Assembly: GCA_002839375.1 (NCBI GenBank)
Contig: PGXY01000004.1
Location: forward strand, 379,864 to 443,863
Direction: 5' to 3'
Origin: Spirochaetae bacterium HGW-Spirochaetae-1
GTDB taxonomy: Bacteria > Spirochaetota > UBA4802 > UBA5550
Length of the DNA: 64,000 nucleotides
This document shows, one piece after another, positions 35,973-45,138 of this stretch. Under the pieces are notes generated by a model. It was not told the DNA's origin. It worked only from the letters and a program-made list of their open reading frames with translations, and did no database searches. Made by a program: the position numbers and the translations under genes. Position 1 is the first letter of the stretch, and each line of letters begins with the position of its first letter.

Positions 35973-36882
35973 ATTCTTCCATATCCCGGGGCAGGGGCGC
36001 CACGACGCTGATAATTTTCCCCATCCGGGGATGGGGAAAATGGAGCTTCCATGCGTGGAGGGCCGATCGGGGAAATCCGAGCTTTGTCAGAAGCTCCGGC
36101 GTGTATCCCTTCTCGATGAATTCAAGGTAGTACCTTTCATCCAGGCCGTAGAGTTTGTCTCCCACAATGGGGTATCCCTGGTGAAGCAGATGAACCCGTA
36201 TCTGGTGCTGGCGGCCCGTTCTCAGTGTTGCCTGTACCAGGGAATACTTGCCAAAAACGCTTATCCGTTCAAAGAGAGTCAGGGCCTCTTCGGGGGCCCC
36301 TTCATAGGCAGCGCGTCTTTTCTGTATATGGGACCGGGGGTCAGAGCCTATAGGGGTGTTGTCCATAAAGGGTCCTTCGCCAACCGTACCGTGGACCAGG
36401 GCCAGGTAGATTTTTTCCCAGGAATCCGATTTTCTATTGAGAAGAGAAACTGTTTCGGCATTTTTGGCGAAGAGTATGACCCCGGAAGTCTCTCGGTCCA
36501 GGCGATGCACCGGGAAGAGGCTCTGTCCCCTGTCCTCCTGCAGGATCATGAGAAGGGTGTTGTGGAAGAACCTGCCCGAGGGGTGTACCGGGATGTTTCC
36601 CGGTTTGTTTACGGCCAGAATATCATCATCCTCGTATAATAGCGCATAGTCACGGTCCACTTCCGGTTCGTAGATATCCCGTCCAGTGAAGGACATGAAA
36701 TCCCCGCCTTTGAGCCTTTTATGATAGTTCACGACTACGCTGCCATTCAGGCTGATATTTCCGGCACCGATTTCACGCTGCCAGGCAGAACGGCTGAGAT
36801 AGGTGAATCGCTCCGCCAGGTAGCGGTCAAGGCGGTATCCGTCAAAGTTCCCGGGTACGGTTGATTCGATTATTCTTTCCAT
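35950..36882 (-). CDS. RluA-family pseudouridine synthase
   Basis: A 310-residue enzyme that isomerises uridine in rRNA or tRNA. The N-terminal about 85 residues are S4-like (LDRYLAERFTYLSRSAWQRE). The catalytic motif HRLDRETSG (about residue 140) contains the essential Asp. Further family segments are PVHPSGRF, TGRQHQIRVHL and GYPIVGDKLYG. It is closer to the RluD/RluA group than to RsuA. The exact target base cannot be assigned. It converges with and overlaps the small membrane-protein gene. Confidence 0.94.
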   Translation of the reverse strand: MERIIESTVPGNFDGYRLDRYLAERFTYLSRSAWQREIGAGNISLNGSVVVNYHKRLKGGDFMSFTGRDIYEPEVDRDYALLYEDDDILAVNKPGNIPVHPSGRFFHNTLLMILQEDRGQSLFPVHRLDRETSGVILFAKNAETVSLLNRKSDSWEKIYLALVHGTVGEGPFMDNTPIGSDPRSHIQKRRAAYEGAPEEALTLFERISVFGKYSLVQATLRTGRQHQIRVHLLHQGYPIVGDKLYGLDERYYLEFIEKGYTPELLTKLGFPRSALHAWKLHFPHPRMGKIISVVAPLPRDMEEFIGGLEI

Positions 36883-37038
36883 GGGTCACACCTATATGCG
36901 TATTCCGTGCATAAAAATCAAGCCCTTATTGGAGAGGAGGGCTCTGTCCCCGGGCATGACTACTTTAAAAAAGTACTTTAAACCTCAGATAAAAAGCGCA
37001 CAATGTCCTAAAAATAAGCCGTGGGTATTTAATCTTTC

Positions 37039-37260
37039 ATGAAACAACAGACACGCGATATACTAAACTATATTTATCATAAAACGAACCATGGTTTTTT
37101 CGTTACCATGGATGCCCTGGAAACCGAGTTTGCCCTCACGGGCACACAGCTTCGGGCTATACTGGAAGACCTGAAGGACGAAATTCTTGTCGTGGAGCAC
37201 GACGAGGGCTTCCAGGTATCACAACCGGGGATGAACTACTGTAGGACGCAGTGGGACTGA
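37039..37260 (+). CDS. Small protein, possibly winged-helix
   Basis: A 73-residue acidic protein. The pattern TRDILNYIYHKT, then ALTGTQLRAILEDLKDEILVVEHDEGFQV, resembles a short winged helix-turn-helix with a C-terminal beta wing. There is no clear ribosome site before the ATG. Coding status rests on the protein-like composition and the free-standing position. Family not recognised. Confidence 0.55.
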   Translation: MKQQTRDILNYIYHKTNHGFFVTMDALETEFALTGTQLRAILEDLKDEILVVEHDEGFQVSQPGMNYCRTQWD

Positions 37261-37303
37261 TGTTCCGGCTTTGCTCAATATAGCAGAATATATACCAGCC
37301 GGG

Positions 37304-37462
37304 TCACACCGCCAGATCCAGAACCTTCTGTAAATCATAATTGTAGTAGCTCAGGAGATGACGGGCTATGAGGTCAGGAGAAGCGGTTTGCAGGGTGCTG
37401 TGCTTTAGCTGCTCCGTGACTATATGTATCATTTCATTTTTAACGCTGTTTGTAAGTTGCAT
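37304..37462 (-). CDS. Small protein of 52 residues
   Basis: The start at 37462 (MQLTNSVKNEM) has a near-perfect AAGGAGG ribosome site five bases upstream and a predicted promoter at 37521-37549, so expression looks likely. The frame is open further upstream, but that start would place the ribosome site inside the gene. The product is helical and amphipathic (IHIVTEQLKH, LIARHLLSYYNYDLQKVL). No family recognised. Confidence 0.7.
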   Translation of the reverse strand: MQLTNSVKNEMIHIVTEQLKHSTLQTASPDLIARHLLSYYNYDLQKVLDLAV

Positions 37463-37520
37463 GACATCCTCCTTGCGGGTGGTGAGAATCATTACCACAA
37501 ATCTGATTGACTACTAAACA

Positions 37521-37549
37521 AATGTATATACATATATGTGTAGTGTCAA
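37521..37549 (-). promoter_or_regulatory. Predicted promoter with nested palindromes
   Basis: On the minus strand TTGACA (37549-37544) and TACATT (37526-37521) are 17 bases apart. The spacer contains the self-complementary ATGTATATACAT and ACATATATGT, which could be operators. It would drive the 52-residue protein at 37304-37462. Confidence 0.5.
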
Positions 37550-37601
37550 CGATAATAAAGGAGAATAAAGAGAAATTTTCAATTGTACTATAGCCAGAGA
37601 C

Positions 37602-39800
37602 TTATTTGTTGCCGCCCTTTTTCCACACCTTCTTCATCTCTTCAATAAGCTTTGTATTGCTCGTGCCAATCATGACAGTGTTTGATCGCCAGTCTTCGCT
37701 GTCTTTAAAATACTCCGTGGTCATACCCAGGACCTCAAAGGATGGGAGATGCTGAACTGTGCCGTCCTGCCGTACAAAGGGTCTGTCCCCCTCGGCGATG
37801 CAGAAGTAGATGCCGTTTTTAATGAGCCGATCAAATAATTCCGATTCCGTGTCCCGTTGGGAAATTGTCATGGATGTCAGCAATACCTCCGGTGCCGGGT
37901 TTTTTGATTCTTCCGCAAGGCCCTCGTAGGAGCATGCAGGGGGGAATGACAGGGTAAGCTTCAGCACGCCCGCAGTGGCCAGTTCCTTCGGGATCAGCGT
38001 ACGGAATTTTTCCCGGTGCAGCAGCACCTTTTTCCCTACCAGGGTTCCATTGGCGTATATCAGGCAGGGCTGATAGGGGCGTTCCCTGAGGAGCCGGGGT
38101 GCTGCCTCCAGGTCCAGGTAACAGTCATTAGTTCCCGATGGCAAAATCATTTGGAAGGTTACCGATGTTTCGGCAATCCAGGTCCCTTTTTTATCCTGTA
38201 CGCCCAGCCCATTCAATATATAAGCTTCGGCGTTACCCTGAGGGCCAAAGGTTATGGCATGGAGCACGCCGTGGACCGGCCTGCTTGCATCTAAAAGTTT
38301 AAAGATATCATAGGAGAAGAAGTGTAACATATATGCGTTGTTTTTTATGAGATATATGGTATGCGATTCCCGGTCAGCGATCATTACATCAAAGTCCTTT
38401 AAAACAGTGATTGTACCGTTCTCCACATAGGATTTGCCCAGGAAAAAGATAAGGGAGAGCGTGATGCTGTTCATGTAATACTTGTCCAGGAAGGCCAGTT
38501 CATTGTTCACCAGGGCCTTTTCCCGGGGATTGCGGATGGCGGGACGTCGATGCTTCTTGGACTCTATTACGGCATCAATTTTTTCTCCAGCGGGGACCGG
38601 AAGGGCACGGTAGCCAGGACCCGGCTGGAATTGGTCGCCGGGTATGGAATCCCTCAACGCCTCAACAGTATACCAGTATTCAATCCCCGGTTCAGCGCTA
38701 TAGTCGATATAGCTTGTGGACCCTGATTCACCAATTTTCCTGAAGGGTCCCTGGGGACGGGCAGCCCTGTAGATACGGTACGTATCGTTTTCCCCGGAAG
38801 CATCCCAGGTTATAAAAACCGAAGTAGGGGAACCGCCCATGGTAGGTTCTGCTTTCCCCGTTCGGTGATGATCAGTGCCAAGAAAGCGGGACAAGTGTCC
38901 GGCCAGGGATGTCGCGGCGTCGAGAATATTATTAGCGTCTTCCACGGTCTGTGTTACGGTAAAAACAACTGTACGGGCTTCAACGGAATAAAGGAAGGCG
39001 GTAATAGTATAGACGCCCTCCTGTTCTTCCATGGCCCCGGAGAGGTAATAGTCACAGTCCACATCCGGCATTGCTTTATCATTGTCATCGTTATCGCCGC
39101 TGGTTTCTCTAGAAATGGTTATGCCGTCACTGTACACTTCGTCAAAGATGATGTCCGACTGTGATGCAATATTGTTTTCGTAGAATGCCCCTTCTCTGTA
39201 GGTGTTGGATGTGGAGAAACCGATGAGCAGGGGAGACGGATGGGCAAGGTTGGCTGGAGTAAGGGTGAAGCGAAAGATTTTATCCTTTGAAGAAGGCACG
39301 GGAGGGAAGGTGATGAGTGTAGATCCCGATTCTTCCGTGGGTGTGAAAGTCACGGGTATTGATCTGATGATTGTTCCGCCCATGGCGTTCATGAGAGAGA
39401 ATACATAGGCCATTTCATCTCTCATGCCGCACGTGGAATGGAAAATTTTTATACCGCTGAGAAAATCACCTGAGGCTGTAAATGTCTGATAGCAAGGCTG
39501 GTTATTCGGCACCGGTTTAAGTATATAACCGGCATTCATGGAAATACGTGACGGTTCGATGCTTCGCTGCCGTATCGTACACCGGTAATTGCCGATCCCG
39601 TTTTTCTGTGAAATGGAAAGATTGTCATGTTTTAAGATTTGATTTTTGATAGACTCGGTTATGGTATCTACGGAGATTGAATCACGCGGTGTGGTGAATG
39701 GAAAAACCGCGATGGAGTATTTTTTTCCTGCAGTAAGTATAATATTAGCAGGGGAAAAAGTTGTTATAAGCAACCCTAGTATGAGAAGTTTTTTTATCAT
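37602..39800 (-). CDS. Large secreted protein with FlgO/TolB-like start and FnIII domain
   Basis: A 732-residue exported protein with a Sec signal (about residues 1-24). Residues about 25-70 read KKYSIAVFPFTTPRDSISVD..., a pattern seen in FlgO/TolB-N-like domains of envelope lipoproteins. Residues about 325-400 form a fibronectin type III-like domain (SVFITWDASGENDTYRIYRA, then GIEYWYTVEAL). The remaining C-terminal 330 residues were not recognised. It is probably periplasmic or surface-located. It stands alone, divergent from an ABC transporter across a region holding a palindrome. Confidence 0.78.
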   Translation of the reverse strand: MIKKLLILGLLITTFSPANIILTAGKKYSIAVFPFTTPRDSISVDTITESIKNQILKHDNLSISQKNGIGNYRCTIRQRSIEPSRISMNAGYILKPVPNNQPCYQTFTASGDFLSGIKIFHSTCGMRDEMAYVFSLMNAMGGTIIRSIPVTFTPTEESGSTLITFPPVPSSKDKIFRFTLTPANLAHPSPLLIGFSTSNTYREGAFYENNIASQSDIIFDEVYSDGITISRETSGDNDDNDKAMPDVDCDYYLSGAMEEQEGVYTITAFLYSVEARTVVFTVTQTVEDANNILDAATSLAGHLSRFLGTDHHRTGKAEPTMGGSPTSVFITWDASGENDTYRIYRAARPQGPFRKIGESGSTSYIDYSAEPGIEYWYTVEALRDSIPGDQFQPGPGYRALPVPAGEKIDAVIESKKHRRPAIRNPREKALVNNELAFLDKYYMNSITLSLIFFLGKSYVENGTITVLKDFDVMIADRESHTIYLIKNNAYMLHFFSYDIFKLLDASRPVHGVLHAITFGPQGNAEAYILNGLGVQDKKGTWIAETSVTFQMILPSGTNDCYLDLEAAPRLLRERPYQPCLIYANGTLVGKKVLLHREKFRTLIPKELATAGVLKLTLSFPPACSYEGLAEESKNPAPEVLLTSMTISQRDTESELFDRLIKNGIYFCIAEGDRPFVRQDGTVQHLPSFEVLGMTTEYFKDSEDWRSNTVMIGTSNTKLIEEMKKVWKKGGNK

Positions 39801-39916
39801 GGCGGTTATTTGTGATACATTTCTGTCAACGGCAATATAAAACTTTAGCCAGGGGACTCCCTACCCTGACGTCCTTTAATATTCATTATTAATTATTTTT
39901 GTAAATGATTTATTTG

Positions 39917-39932
39917 AAAATGATATCATTTT
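39917..39932. promoter_or_regulatory. 16-bp perfect palindrome between divergent genes
   Basis: AAAATGATATCATTTT is fully self-complementary. It lies 42 bases upstream of the predicted ABC-permease -35 and between the divergent secreted-protein and ABC genes, so it is a candidate operator for either. Confidence 0.4.
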
Positions 39933-39973
39933 TTCCCACTGTACCTGTTTAATTCCGATTCAACGAAAATAGC

Positions 39974-40004
39974 TTGACTTCATAATTTTTACCGTTTATA
40001 TAAT
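39974..40004 (+). promoter_or_regulatory. Predicted promoter of the ABC transporter operon
   Basis: TTGACT (39974-39979) is followed by TATATA (spacer 17) overlapping TATAAT (39999-40004; spacer 19). The upstream ATG at 40003 lies inside this -10 region, so translation from it is unlikely. This supports ATG 40048. Confidence 0.5.
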
Positions 40005-40047
40005 GATACCGTTATTTATTATAAATATGGTTTCAAACAGGAAAAAT

Positions 40048-41325
40048 ATGTTTCGATATATTGTCCTAAATCTGAGATTTTATTTTAAGGATCTTTCAAA
40101 GAACATACTGAAGGCCCTTTTTTCCAGTTTTGGCATACTCTTCCTCATTTCCTTCATGGTGCTTTATCTGTCCCTGCGGCAGTCCGTTAAGGACTACATC
40201 GGCCAGAAATTATTCGGCACGCTGGATATAAATGAAATTATCATACATCCAAAAACCAAACCGGGTCATGATGTATTTGCCAGTAAGGAGAACACTTTAA
40301 CCGAATCGCTGGTGGAAAGCATTCGGGGCATGAAGGAATTCAGTGATGTTTACAGCCTCACTAAAATAAATTACACAACACGCATCCGTGTCGGTATGTT
40401 CGGCTATTACCAGGTCCAGCGCGTTCCTGTTTTCGGGATTGATGCGGGATATTTCAGAAACAGGAACAGCCGCTGGAAAGAATTCATCAACCGGGAGCCG
40501 GTCCCGGTTATCATTCCTAAAATCGGGCTTCAGCTTATCAATACCTACACTGCACAGATGGGCCTTCCGCAATTGAGCGAACAGCAGCTTGTGGGATTTA
40601 CCGGGAGTATCATTATATCCACTGTAAATCCCCAGGGCAAAGAGATGATGCATGAAATCCCGGGAGTTCTCCATTCGCTCTCGGGGGAAATCGATTTTCC
40701 CGGCATAGTTGTGCCGAGCACCTTTGTCTCCGAGTTCTGCCGTAAGCACCGAATGGATGAGGGATATGCAGTTAAGGGCTTTTCCTATATCCGCATGTTC
40801 GCCCGGGTAAAAGATACAAAGACCCTGCCGGATACGACGCGAAAGCTGGAGCGCATGGGTCTCCAGGTGGAATCCCAGAGCGCAATCTCTCAGAAAACAA
40901 ACAAGGCCATGACAATCCTGGACGGAATGTTTTTTCTCCTGGGAGCGGTCCTGGGGCTGCTCACAATCATCTCGATTTTTAATTCCTACCTGGTTATCGT
41001 CTATAACCGCAGTTATGACATCTCCCTGAAGCGCGTCATTGGGGTCTCGAAGCTGCGTATTATTGCCGGTTTTGTTTTTGAGGCGGCCTTTATCGGCGCT
41101 ATTCTCGGTGTCGTGGGATATTTTGCCGGGAGTTATCTTACTCATTTGCTTTCATCGCGGATAGCGGAGTGGATACCGGCGCTGAAGGGACTTGAACTGA
41201 AACCCGTTAAGGAGAACCTCCTGGCGTATTCAGTGGGCCTGTCCATTGTCATATCGTCCTGTTCAGCGCTGATACCGGCGATATTCGCGTCGAATAAAAA
41301 TCTTTTCAGGACAATGGGAAAGTGA
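40048..41325 (+). CDS. ABC transporter permease, MacB/FtsX-like
   Basis: A 425-residue inner-membrane permease. There is one N-terminal membrane segment (LFSSFGILFLISFMVLYLSL), a periplasmic domain of about 230 residues, and three C-terminal segments of the FtsX domain (FFLLGAVLGLLTIISIFNSYL; FEAAFIGAILGVVGYFAG; AYSVGLSIVISSCSALIPA). ATG 40048 has AGGA close upstream; the alternative ATG 40003 overlaps the predicted promoter. The ATPase gene follows after 36 bases. Such pairs usually extract lipoproteins or export peptides. No adaptor or outer-membrane component is adjacent. Confidence 0.9.
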   Translation: MFRYIVLNLRFYFKDLSKNILKALFSSFGILFLISFMVLYLSLRQSVKDYIGQKLFGTLDINEIIIHPKTKPGHDVFASKENTLTESLVESIRGMKEFSDVYSLTKINYTTRIRVGMFGYYQVQRVPVFGIDAGYFRNRNSRWKEFINREPVPVIIPKIGLQLINTYTAQMGLPQLSEQQLVGFTGSIIISTVNPQGKEMMHEIPGVLHSLSGEIDFPGIVVPSTFVSEFCRKHRMDEGYAVKGFSYIRMFARVKDTKTLPDTTRKLERMGLQVESQSAISQKTNKAMTILDGMFFLLGAVLGLLTIISIFNSYLVIVYNRSYDISLKRVIGVSKLRIIAGFVFEAAFIGAILGVVGYFAGSYLTHLLSSRIAEWIPALKGLELKPVKENLLAYSVGLSIVISSCSALIPAIFASNKNLFRTMGK

Positions 41326-41361
41326 ATTATCGACTTATTAATGCCGCGCGGAGAAATGTGA

Positions 41362-42165
41362 ATGCTTGATATTCGGAACATCAGTATGGTATACGGTGAG
41401 CGGGAGATACTCAGGGATGTTTCCCTGAGCCTGGAGGGGAAGAGCATTGTGGCCATAACGGGGAAGTCGGGCTCCGGGAAAAGCACACTCCTGGGCATAC
41501 TATCGGGGCTCCTGAAGCCCCACACCGGAACGGTTTTTTATAATGGCCAGGATATTTTCCAGTGGGGCGATTTCAAACGGGCCCGGTTCCGGAACCGCAC
41601 TATGGGATTTGTTTTTCAGTTTTTCAACCTTTTTCCCGAAATGACCGCATATGAAAATATTCTTTATCCCGCTTCCCTCAACCGGAATATTTCAGTTAAT
41701 GTGTATAAGGAAATCGATGCGCTGGTGGAACTGCTGGGAATCGGCAACATTATACGGCAATATCCGGCCACACTCTCGGGAGGAGAGCGGCAGCGTGTAG
41801 CCATTGCCAGGGCTGTTGTGAATAATCCCAAGATCATCCTGGCCGATGAGCCCACGGGGAACCTGGATGGGCAAACCACCCGGGATATCATCAACCTTTT
41901 CCTGCGACTTAAAGAGGAACGGGGGATAACAACAATCCTGGCCACCCATGAGAAAGAGTTTGTAAGCAAGGCCGACGCTATTTATACTATTGAAGAAGGC
42001 GAGCTGATCAAGCTGCACACAGAAAAACCTGCTGCGGGGGAAAGTCATCGTGACCGGAAAAGAACGGCAGTAATCCCGGCCGATGCCCAGAAGAAATCAG
42101 GACGACCGTTATCGGGCAGGGAAAAAACAGGGAAAGGCGCAGGGAAAAGGAAACCTGTGAAATGA
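41362..42165 (+). CDS. ABC transporter ATP-binding protein, LolD/MacB-like
   Basis: A 267-residue ATPase partner of the preceding permease. It shows Walker A GKSGSGKST (about 34-42), Q-loop VFQFFNLFPEMTAYEN, signature LSGGERQRVAIARA, Walker B IILADEPTGNLDG and the H-loop ATHEKEF. The fold ends near residue 220. A strongly basic, Lys/Arg-rich tail of about 45 residues follows, which is not usual in the family and may be disordered or contact membrane or nucleic acid. Confidence 0.93.
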   Translation: MLDIRNISMVYGEREILRDVSLSLEGKSIVAITGKSGSGKSTLLGILSGLLKPHTGTVFYNGQDIFQWGDFKRARFRNRTMGFVFQFFNLFPEMTAYENILYPASLNRNISVNVYKEIDALVELLGIGNIIRQYPATLSGGERQRVAIARAVVNNPKIILADEPTGNLDGQTTRDIINLFLRLKEERGITTILATHEKEFVSKADAIYTIEEGELIKLHTEKPAAGESHRDRKRTAVIPADAQKKSGRPLSGREKTGKGAGKRKPVK

Positions 42166-42370
42166 CCATTGATCGTATGTATTTTACCCACTCTTTGGCC
42201 ATGTTTGACGCTCCATAAAGAAAGCATTGAAAATAATAATATTTTCAGTATTTTAGTACTAGTTATTTCTATATTGTAATTATAACTATGGCTTGATTGG
42301 AAATTGAAAAAACCTGGTTGCTCTTTGGTAGAGTTGATATGGTTTGATTAATAATGAAAAGAGATTATAA

Positions 42371-42400
42371 TTGACAATAAACCTCGTGCTTAATTAGTAT
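42371..42400 (+). promoter_or_regulatory. Predicted promoter of the 623-residue protein gene
   Basis: TTGACA (42371-42376) and TAGTAT (42395-42400) with an 18-base spacer, in an A+T-rich gap. The gap 42166-42455 otherwise holds no gene. A tiny frame ATG 42425 to TGA 42451 follows a GGAGG, but that site is only two bases from the ATG. Confidence 0.4.
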
Positions 42401-42455
42401 TAATTTTCATTTGCACTGGAGGTCATGGCAGGCTCCAAAGAATATTGTTGAGTGA

Positions 42456-44327
42456 ATGTTTACCGTCCCTGCCAGGGTGACAAATCGTGTTAAAAAAATA
42501 ATAATTATGACTGAAATTGATAAAACAAAAGAAAATATCGGTGTCGACAGGCTGGATCAATCCACCAGGAAGAAGCTGTTTGACAAGTTTGTCGATGCCG
42601 GCGGTGAAATTGTCACCGAACGGTCTAAACGCAGAAGCCTGATAATAGATCGGGATAAGCAGCAGGTATACAAGGAACGGCTTGACGAACATAATAAAAA
42701 GGCCCGCAGCGCAGTTCCCTATAGCGAGCGGCACAGGACGGGAGCAAACGGGAAGCCGATATCAGGATTGCTGTCATCGAGAAGCCCTGTCATTGAGAGC
42801 CACTTCAGCGCCTTCATGAACAGGCTGAAAATAAGGCTGCATCTTCGGTTGCTGAAGGTCGCTCGGTTCAATGGTCTTTATTTCCACCCAAAGTTTCTCG
42901 AACGCTTTAACAACACCTACAAGTCTGCCCTGATGGAAATACAGGTAATTTACCTGGATATTTTTAAAAAAAACCTTACCAATGGAGCACGTATAACGCA
43001 GCGTCTCGACAGGATCAAGCCCCTGTACTTCGAAGTGATCGAGATGATTGGCAATATCTATGATAAGATGACCACGGACCAGATAGTGGAGCATTATATT
43101 AATTTTCCCGATGTCCCAAAGAATGTCTCGGAACTGAAGGACCCTCTCATGGAAATTTACCGTCGCCTCCACCTCGTTAAACTCTATGAAAACAGCATAT
43201 ACAACGGTTTCATTAAAGCCCTGGAACTGCAGGAGATGGTAGAGAACAAAAAATCACAGGGATTATCGGCCCGGAAAAGAAAGGTGAAGCACGCCCTGAA
43301 TGTTCTTTTTCACAAGCTCTATCCCCGATTGCACTGGCTGCTTTGTCTCTATGAGGGGCATTTTATCCAGTTTGACAGCCAGGAGATAGAAGATATTTTT
43401 TCCATCTCCGATGCTGAAAAACCGGGAAACCGCATTTTCAACAAACCGGGATATGATGATACCACGATGGGCGATGATGAAGAAGGCGTTATCGATTCCG
43501 AAGACCGGCAAAGGGAGGAAAAGAAGAGCATTCCCGACAATATTAAAAGAGGCCTTCAGCTTATGTACAGGCTGAATCTCCAGGAACTGCGCAATGTTTA
43601 TGATAAAAAGGGCCTTTTCGAGCATATCAGTGATAATGACAAGGTGCTTGTTACCTTTCTTCTGTTCAGCGAATTCGACAGTGAGTATTCGTTCCTCCTG
43701 ACGACAAATAAAATAAAGTTCAATGTTGAATTCACCGCTGACGGGAAATTCAATTACGGTACACGCCTTCAGCAGTTGTATGATGATATGAGAAAGCCCA
43801 CGGACGGCCTGCGTGATTACGCGGCTATTTTCGCCAATTACGAGAAGATACGCAATGAAAAACCATCGAGCAACACTCAGTATATTGCTTATTCAAAACG
43901 CCTGCAGGATATTCTCAAAAAGAGAGACCAGTCAGGTAAAATGGCCCGCATGGTAGTCCGTGCCTATATGGAAAAACTGTCGGAGGAATTAAAGCCTCTG
44001 ATTGAAGATATGAATACGATCCAGAAGTTTGTACTGAATCCCCAGGACCCCCTCATGCTCGATGACAATATTGAGGGAAAGAAAAAACTCCACGGGAAAA
44101 AAGTATATGAGGCAATTCAGTCCATGTATAATTACGCTTCAGCCTTTGTGAGCAGGCTTGCCCAGGGCGGGGATCTTTCCGGCAGCATCGAATACAAGGA
44201 AGGGGAACAGGAAAACATCCTCAAGTCAATGGGTGCAGAGAAGGTATCGGAACAGAACCTTGAAGAAAACCTCGATACACTCGATCCCTCCAAGTCTATT
44301 TTTGATGAGCTTGATGATATGCTCTGA
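42456..44327 (+). CDS. Large soluble protein, unknown function
   Basis: Up to 623 residues, highly charged, without signal peptide or membrane segments. The N-terminal about 100 residues are very basic and probably disordered. The middle is helical with aromatic-rich blocks (YFEVIEMIGNIYDKM, HKLYPRLHWLLCLYEGHF). An acidic insertion (DDEEGVIDSEDRQREEKK) lies near residues 335-360, and the C-terminus is acidic. ATG 42507 (MTEIDKTKENIG) may be the true start; neither site has a convincing ribosome site. It resembles no family I can name, and may be a lineage-specific spirochete protein. Its last 32 bases overlap the convergent methyltransferase gene. Confidence 0.8.
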   Translation: MFTVPARVTNRVKKIIIMTEIDKTKENIGVDRLDQSTRKKLFDKFVDAGGEIVTERSKRRSLIIDRDKQQVYKERLDEHNKKARSAVPYSERHRTGANGKPISGLLSSRSPVIESHFSAFMNRLKIRLHLRLLKVARFNGLYFHPKFLERFNNTYKSALMEIQVIYLDIFKKNLTNGARITQRLDRIKPLYFEVIEMIGNIYDKMTTDQIVEHYINFPDVPKNVSELKDPLMEIYRRLHLVKLYENSIYNGFIKALELQEMVENKKSQGLSARKRKVKHALNVLFHKLYPRLHWLLCLYEGHFIQFDSQEIEDIFSISDAEKPGNRIFNKPGYDDTTMGDDEEGVIDSEDRQREEKKSIPDNIKRGLQLMYRLNLQELRNVYDKKGLFEHISDNDKVLVTFLLFSEFDSEYSFLLTTNKIKFNVEFTADGKFNYGTRLQQLYDDMRKPTDGLRDYAAIFANYEKIRNEKPSSNTQYIAYSKRLQDILKKRDQSGKMARMVVRAYMEKLSEELKPLIEDMNTIQKFVLNPQDPLMLDDNIEGKKKLHGKKVYEAIQSMYNYASAFVSRLAQGGDLSGSIEYKEGEQENILKSMGAEKVSEQNLEENLDTLDPSKSIFDELDDML

Positions 44328-45138
44328 CCCTCACCTCCTCCATTTCCTTTAATCTTCGCTTTAATATATCTTCGCGATCTGTTCTTAAACCAGGGTCCCG
44401 GTATGGCGTGGATTTGTAGTTTTCACGAAGGGCCTGCAATTCGCCGGCGTCAAGGGGATCGACGATGGGTCCCCCCGATGCTATGGTGCCTTCCCGTTTC
44501 CTTCCCATGGACGGTCCCTTTCCCACGATGAAACCCGCGTCCAGCATGGCCATCCGAACCTGTGCAGCACTGGAATAGGTTGTCAGAACGGCAGTCCCCT
44601 TCATCAGGCCCAGGATATGACGGAAATATTCAACACTCCAGAGCTCGGGGTTCTTCGACGGTGAGAAGGGATCGTGAAATACGGCGTCAAAGGATCGGTG
44701 CTGAACCGTAAGGATGGTTTCCCTGGCATCTCCCAGGAGTACTGAAATGTTGATAGGGCCCTCCCGGGCTTCGCCGGTCATGAAGGCTTTTTTCACAAGA
44801 TCAAAGTATATTTCACGTTCATCGTCGAAATGTATCTTCTCGAGGAACGGGGCGTAGGACCTGTCTTTTTCCAGCGACACGACCGACAGGGGTCTGGCCT
44901 TATGGCATTTTTTAATTTCCATCAGGAGAGCGAGTATATTGTATCCCAGTCCAAAACCAATGTCCAGGACCGACAGGGATTCACCGCCTGCGTCAAGAAT
45001 CCGTGACGGGTATATGTGCTTGATCAGTGATTCTGTATAGGCACCTGATTGCGTATGCATGGCTTCATCGTATTCGCCGAAATAGAGTGTGGGAGACCCG
45101 TCGTCGGTAGTGATGATCTGAATGGAACCGGGTTTCAT
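44296..45138 (-). CDS. mnmD: MnmC/MnmD-type tRNA methyltransferase domain protein
   Basis: A 280-residue SAM-dependent methyltransferase matching the N-terminal domain of MnmC, without the FAD oxidase half. This form methylates the nm5s2U34 wobble base of tRNA. It has the opening DDGSPTLYFGEYDEAMH, motif I VLDIGFGLGYN and the HDPFSPSKNPELWSVEYF stretch corresponding to DAFSPxxNPxxW, followed by TYSSAAQVRMAM. Its start overlaps the stop of the upstream lipoprotein gene (ATGA). It overlaps the convergent unknown gene by 32 bases at its end. Confidence 0.88.
   Translation of the reverse strand: MKPGSIQIITTDDGSPTLYFGEYDEAMHTQSGAYTESLIKHIYPSRILDAGGESLSVLDIGFGLGYNILALLMEIKKCHKARPLSVVSLEKDRSYAPFLEKIHFDDEREIYFDLVKKAFMTGEAREGPINISVLLGDARETILTVQHRSFDAVFHDPFSPSKNPELWSVEYFRHILGLMKGTAVLTTYSSAAQVRMAMLDAGFIVGKGPSMGRKREGTIASGGPIVDPLDAGELQALRENYKSTPYRDPGLRTDREDILKRRLKEMEEVRVRAYHQAHQK

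Noticed and set aside
36337-36349. Second copy of the REP arm GGGGTCAGAGC
   Set aside because: It lies within conserved codons of the pseudouridine synthase (GSDPR on the minus strand) and has no facing complementary arm, so it is a chance match.
42425-42451. Eight-codon upstream frame after GGAGG
   Set aside because: The Shine-Dalgarno is only two bases from the ATG, too close for normal initiation, and the peptide has no attenuator features such as runs of one amino acid.
44318-44328. Match to the other REP arm (GCTCTGACCC)
   Set aside because: Single arm at the end of a coding region with no partner arm nearby; considered coincidental.
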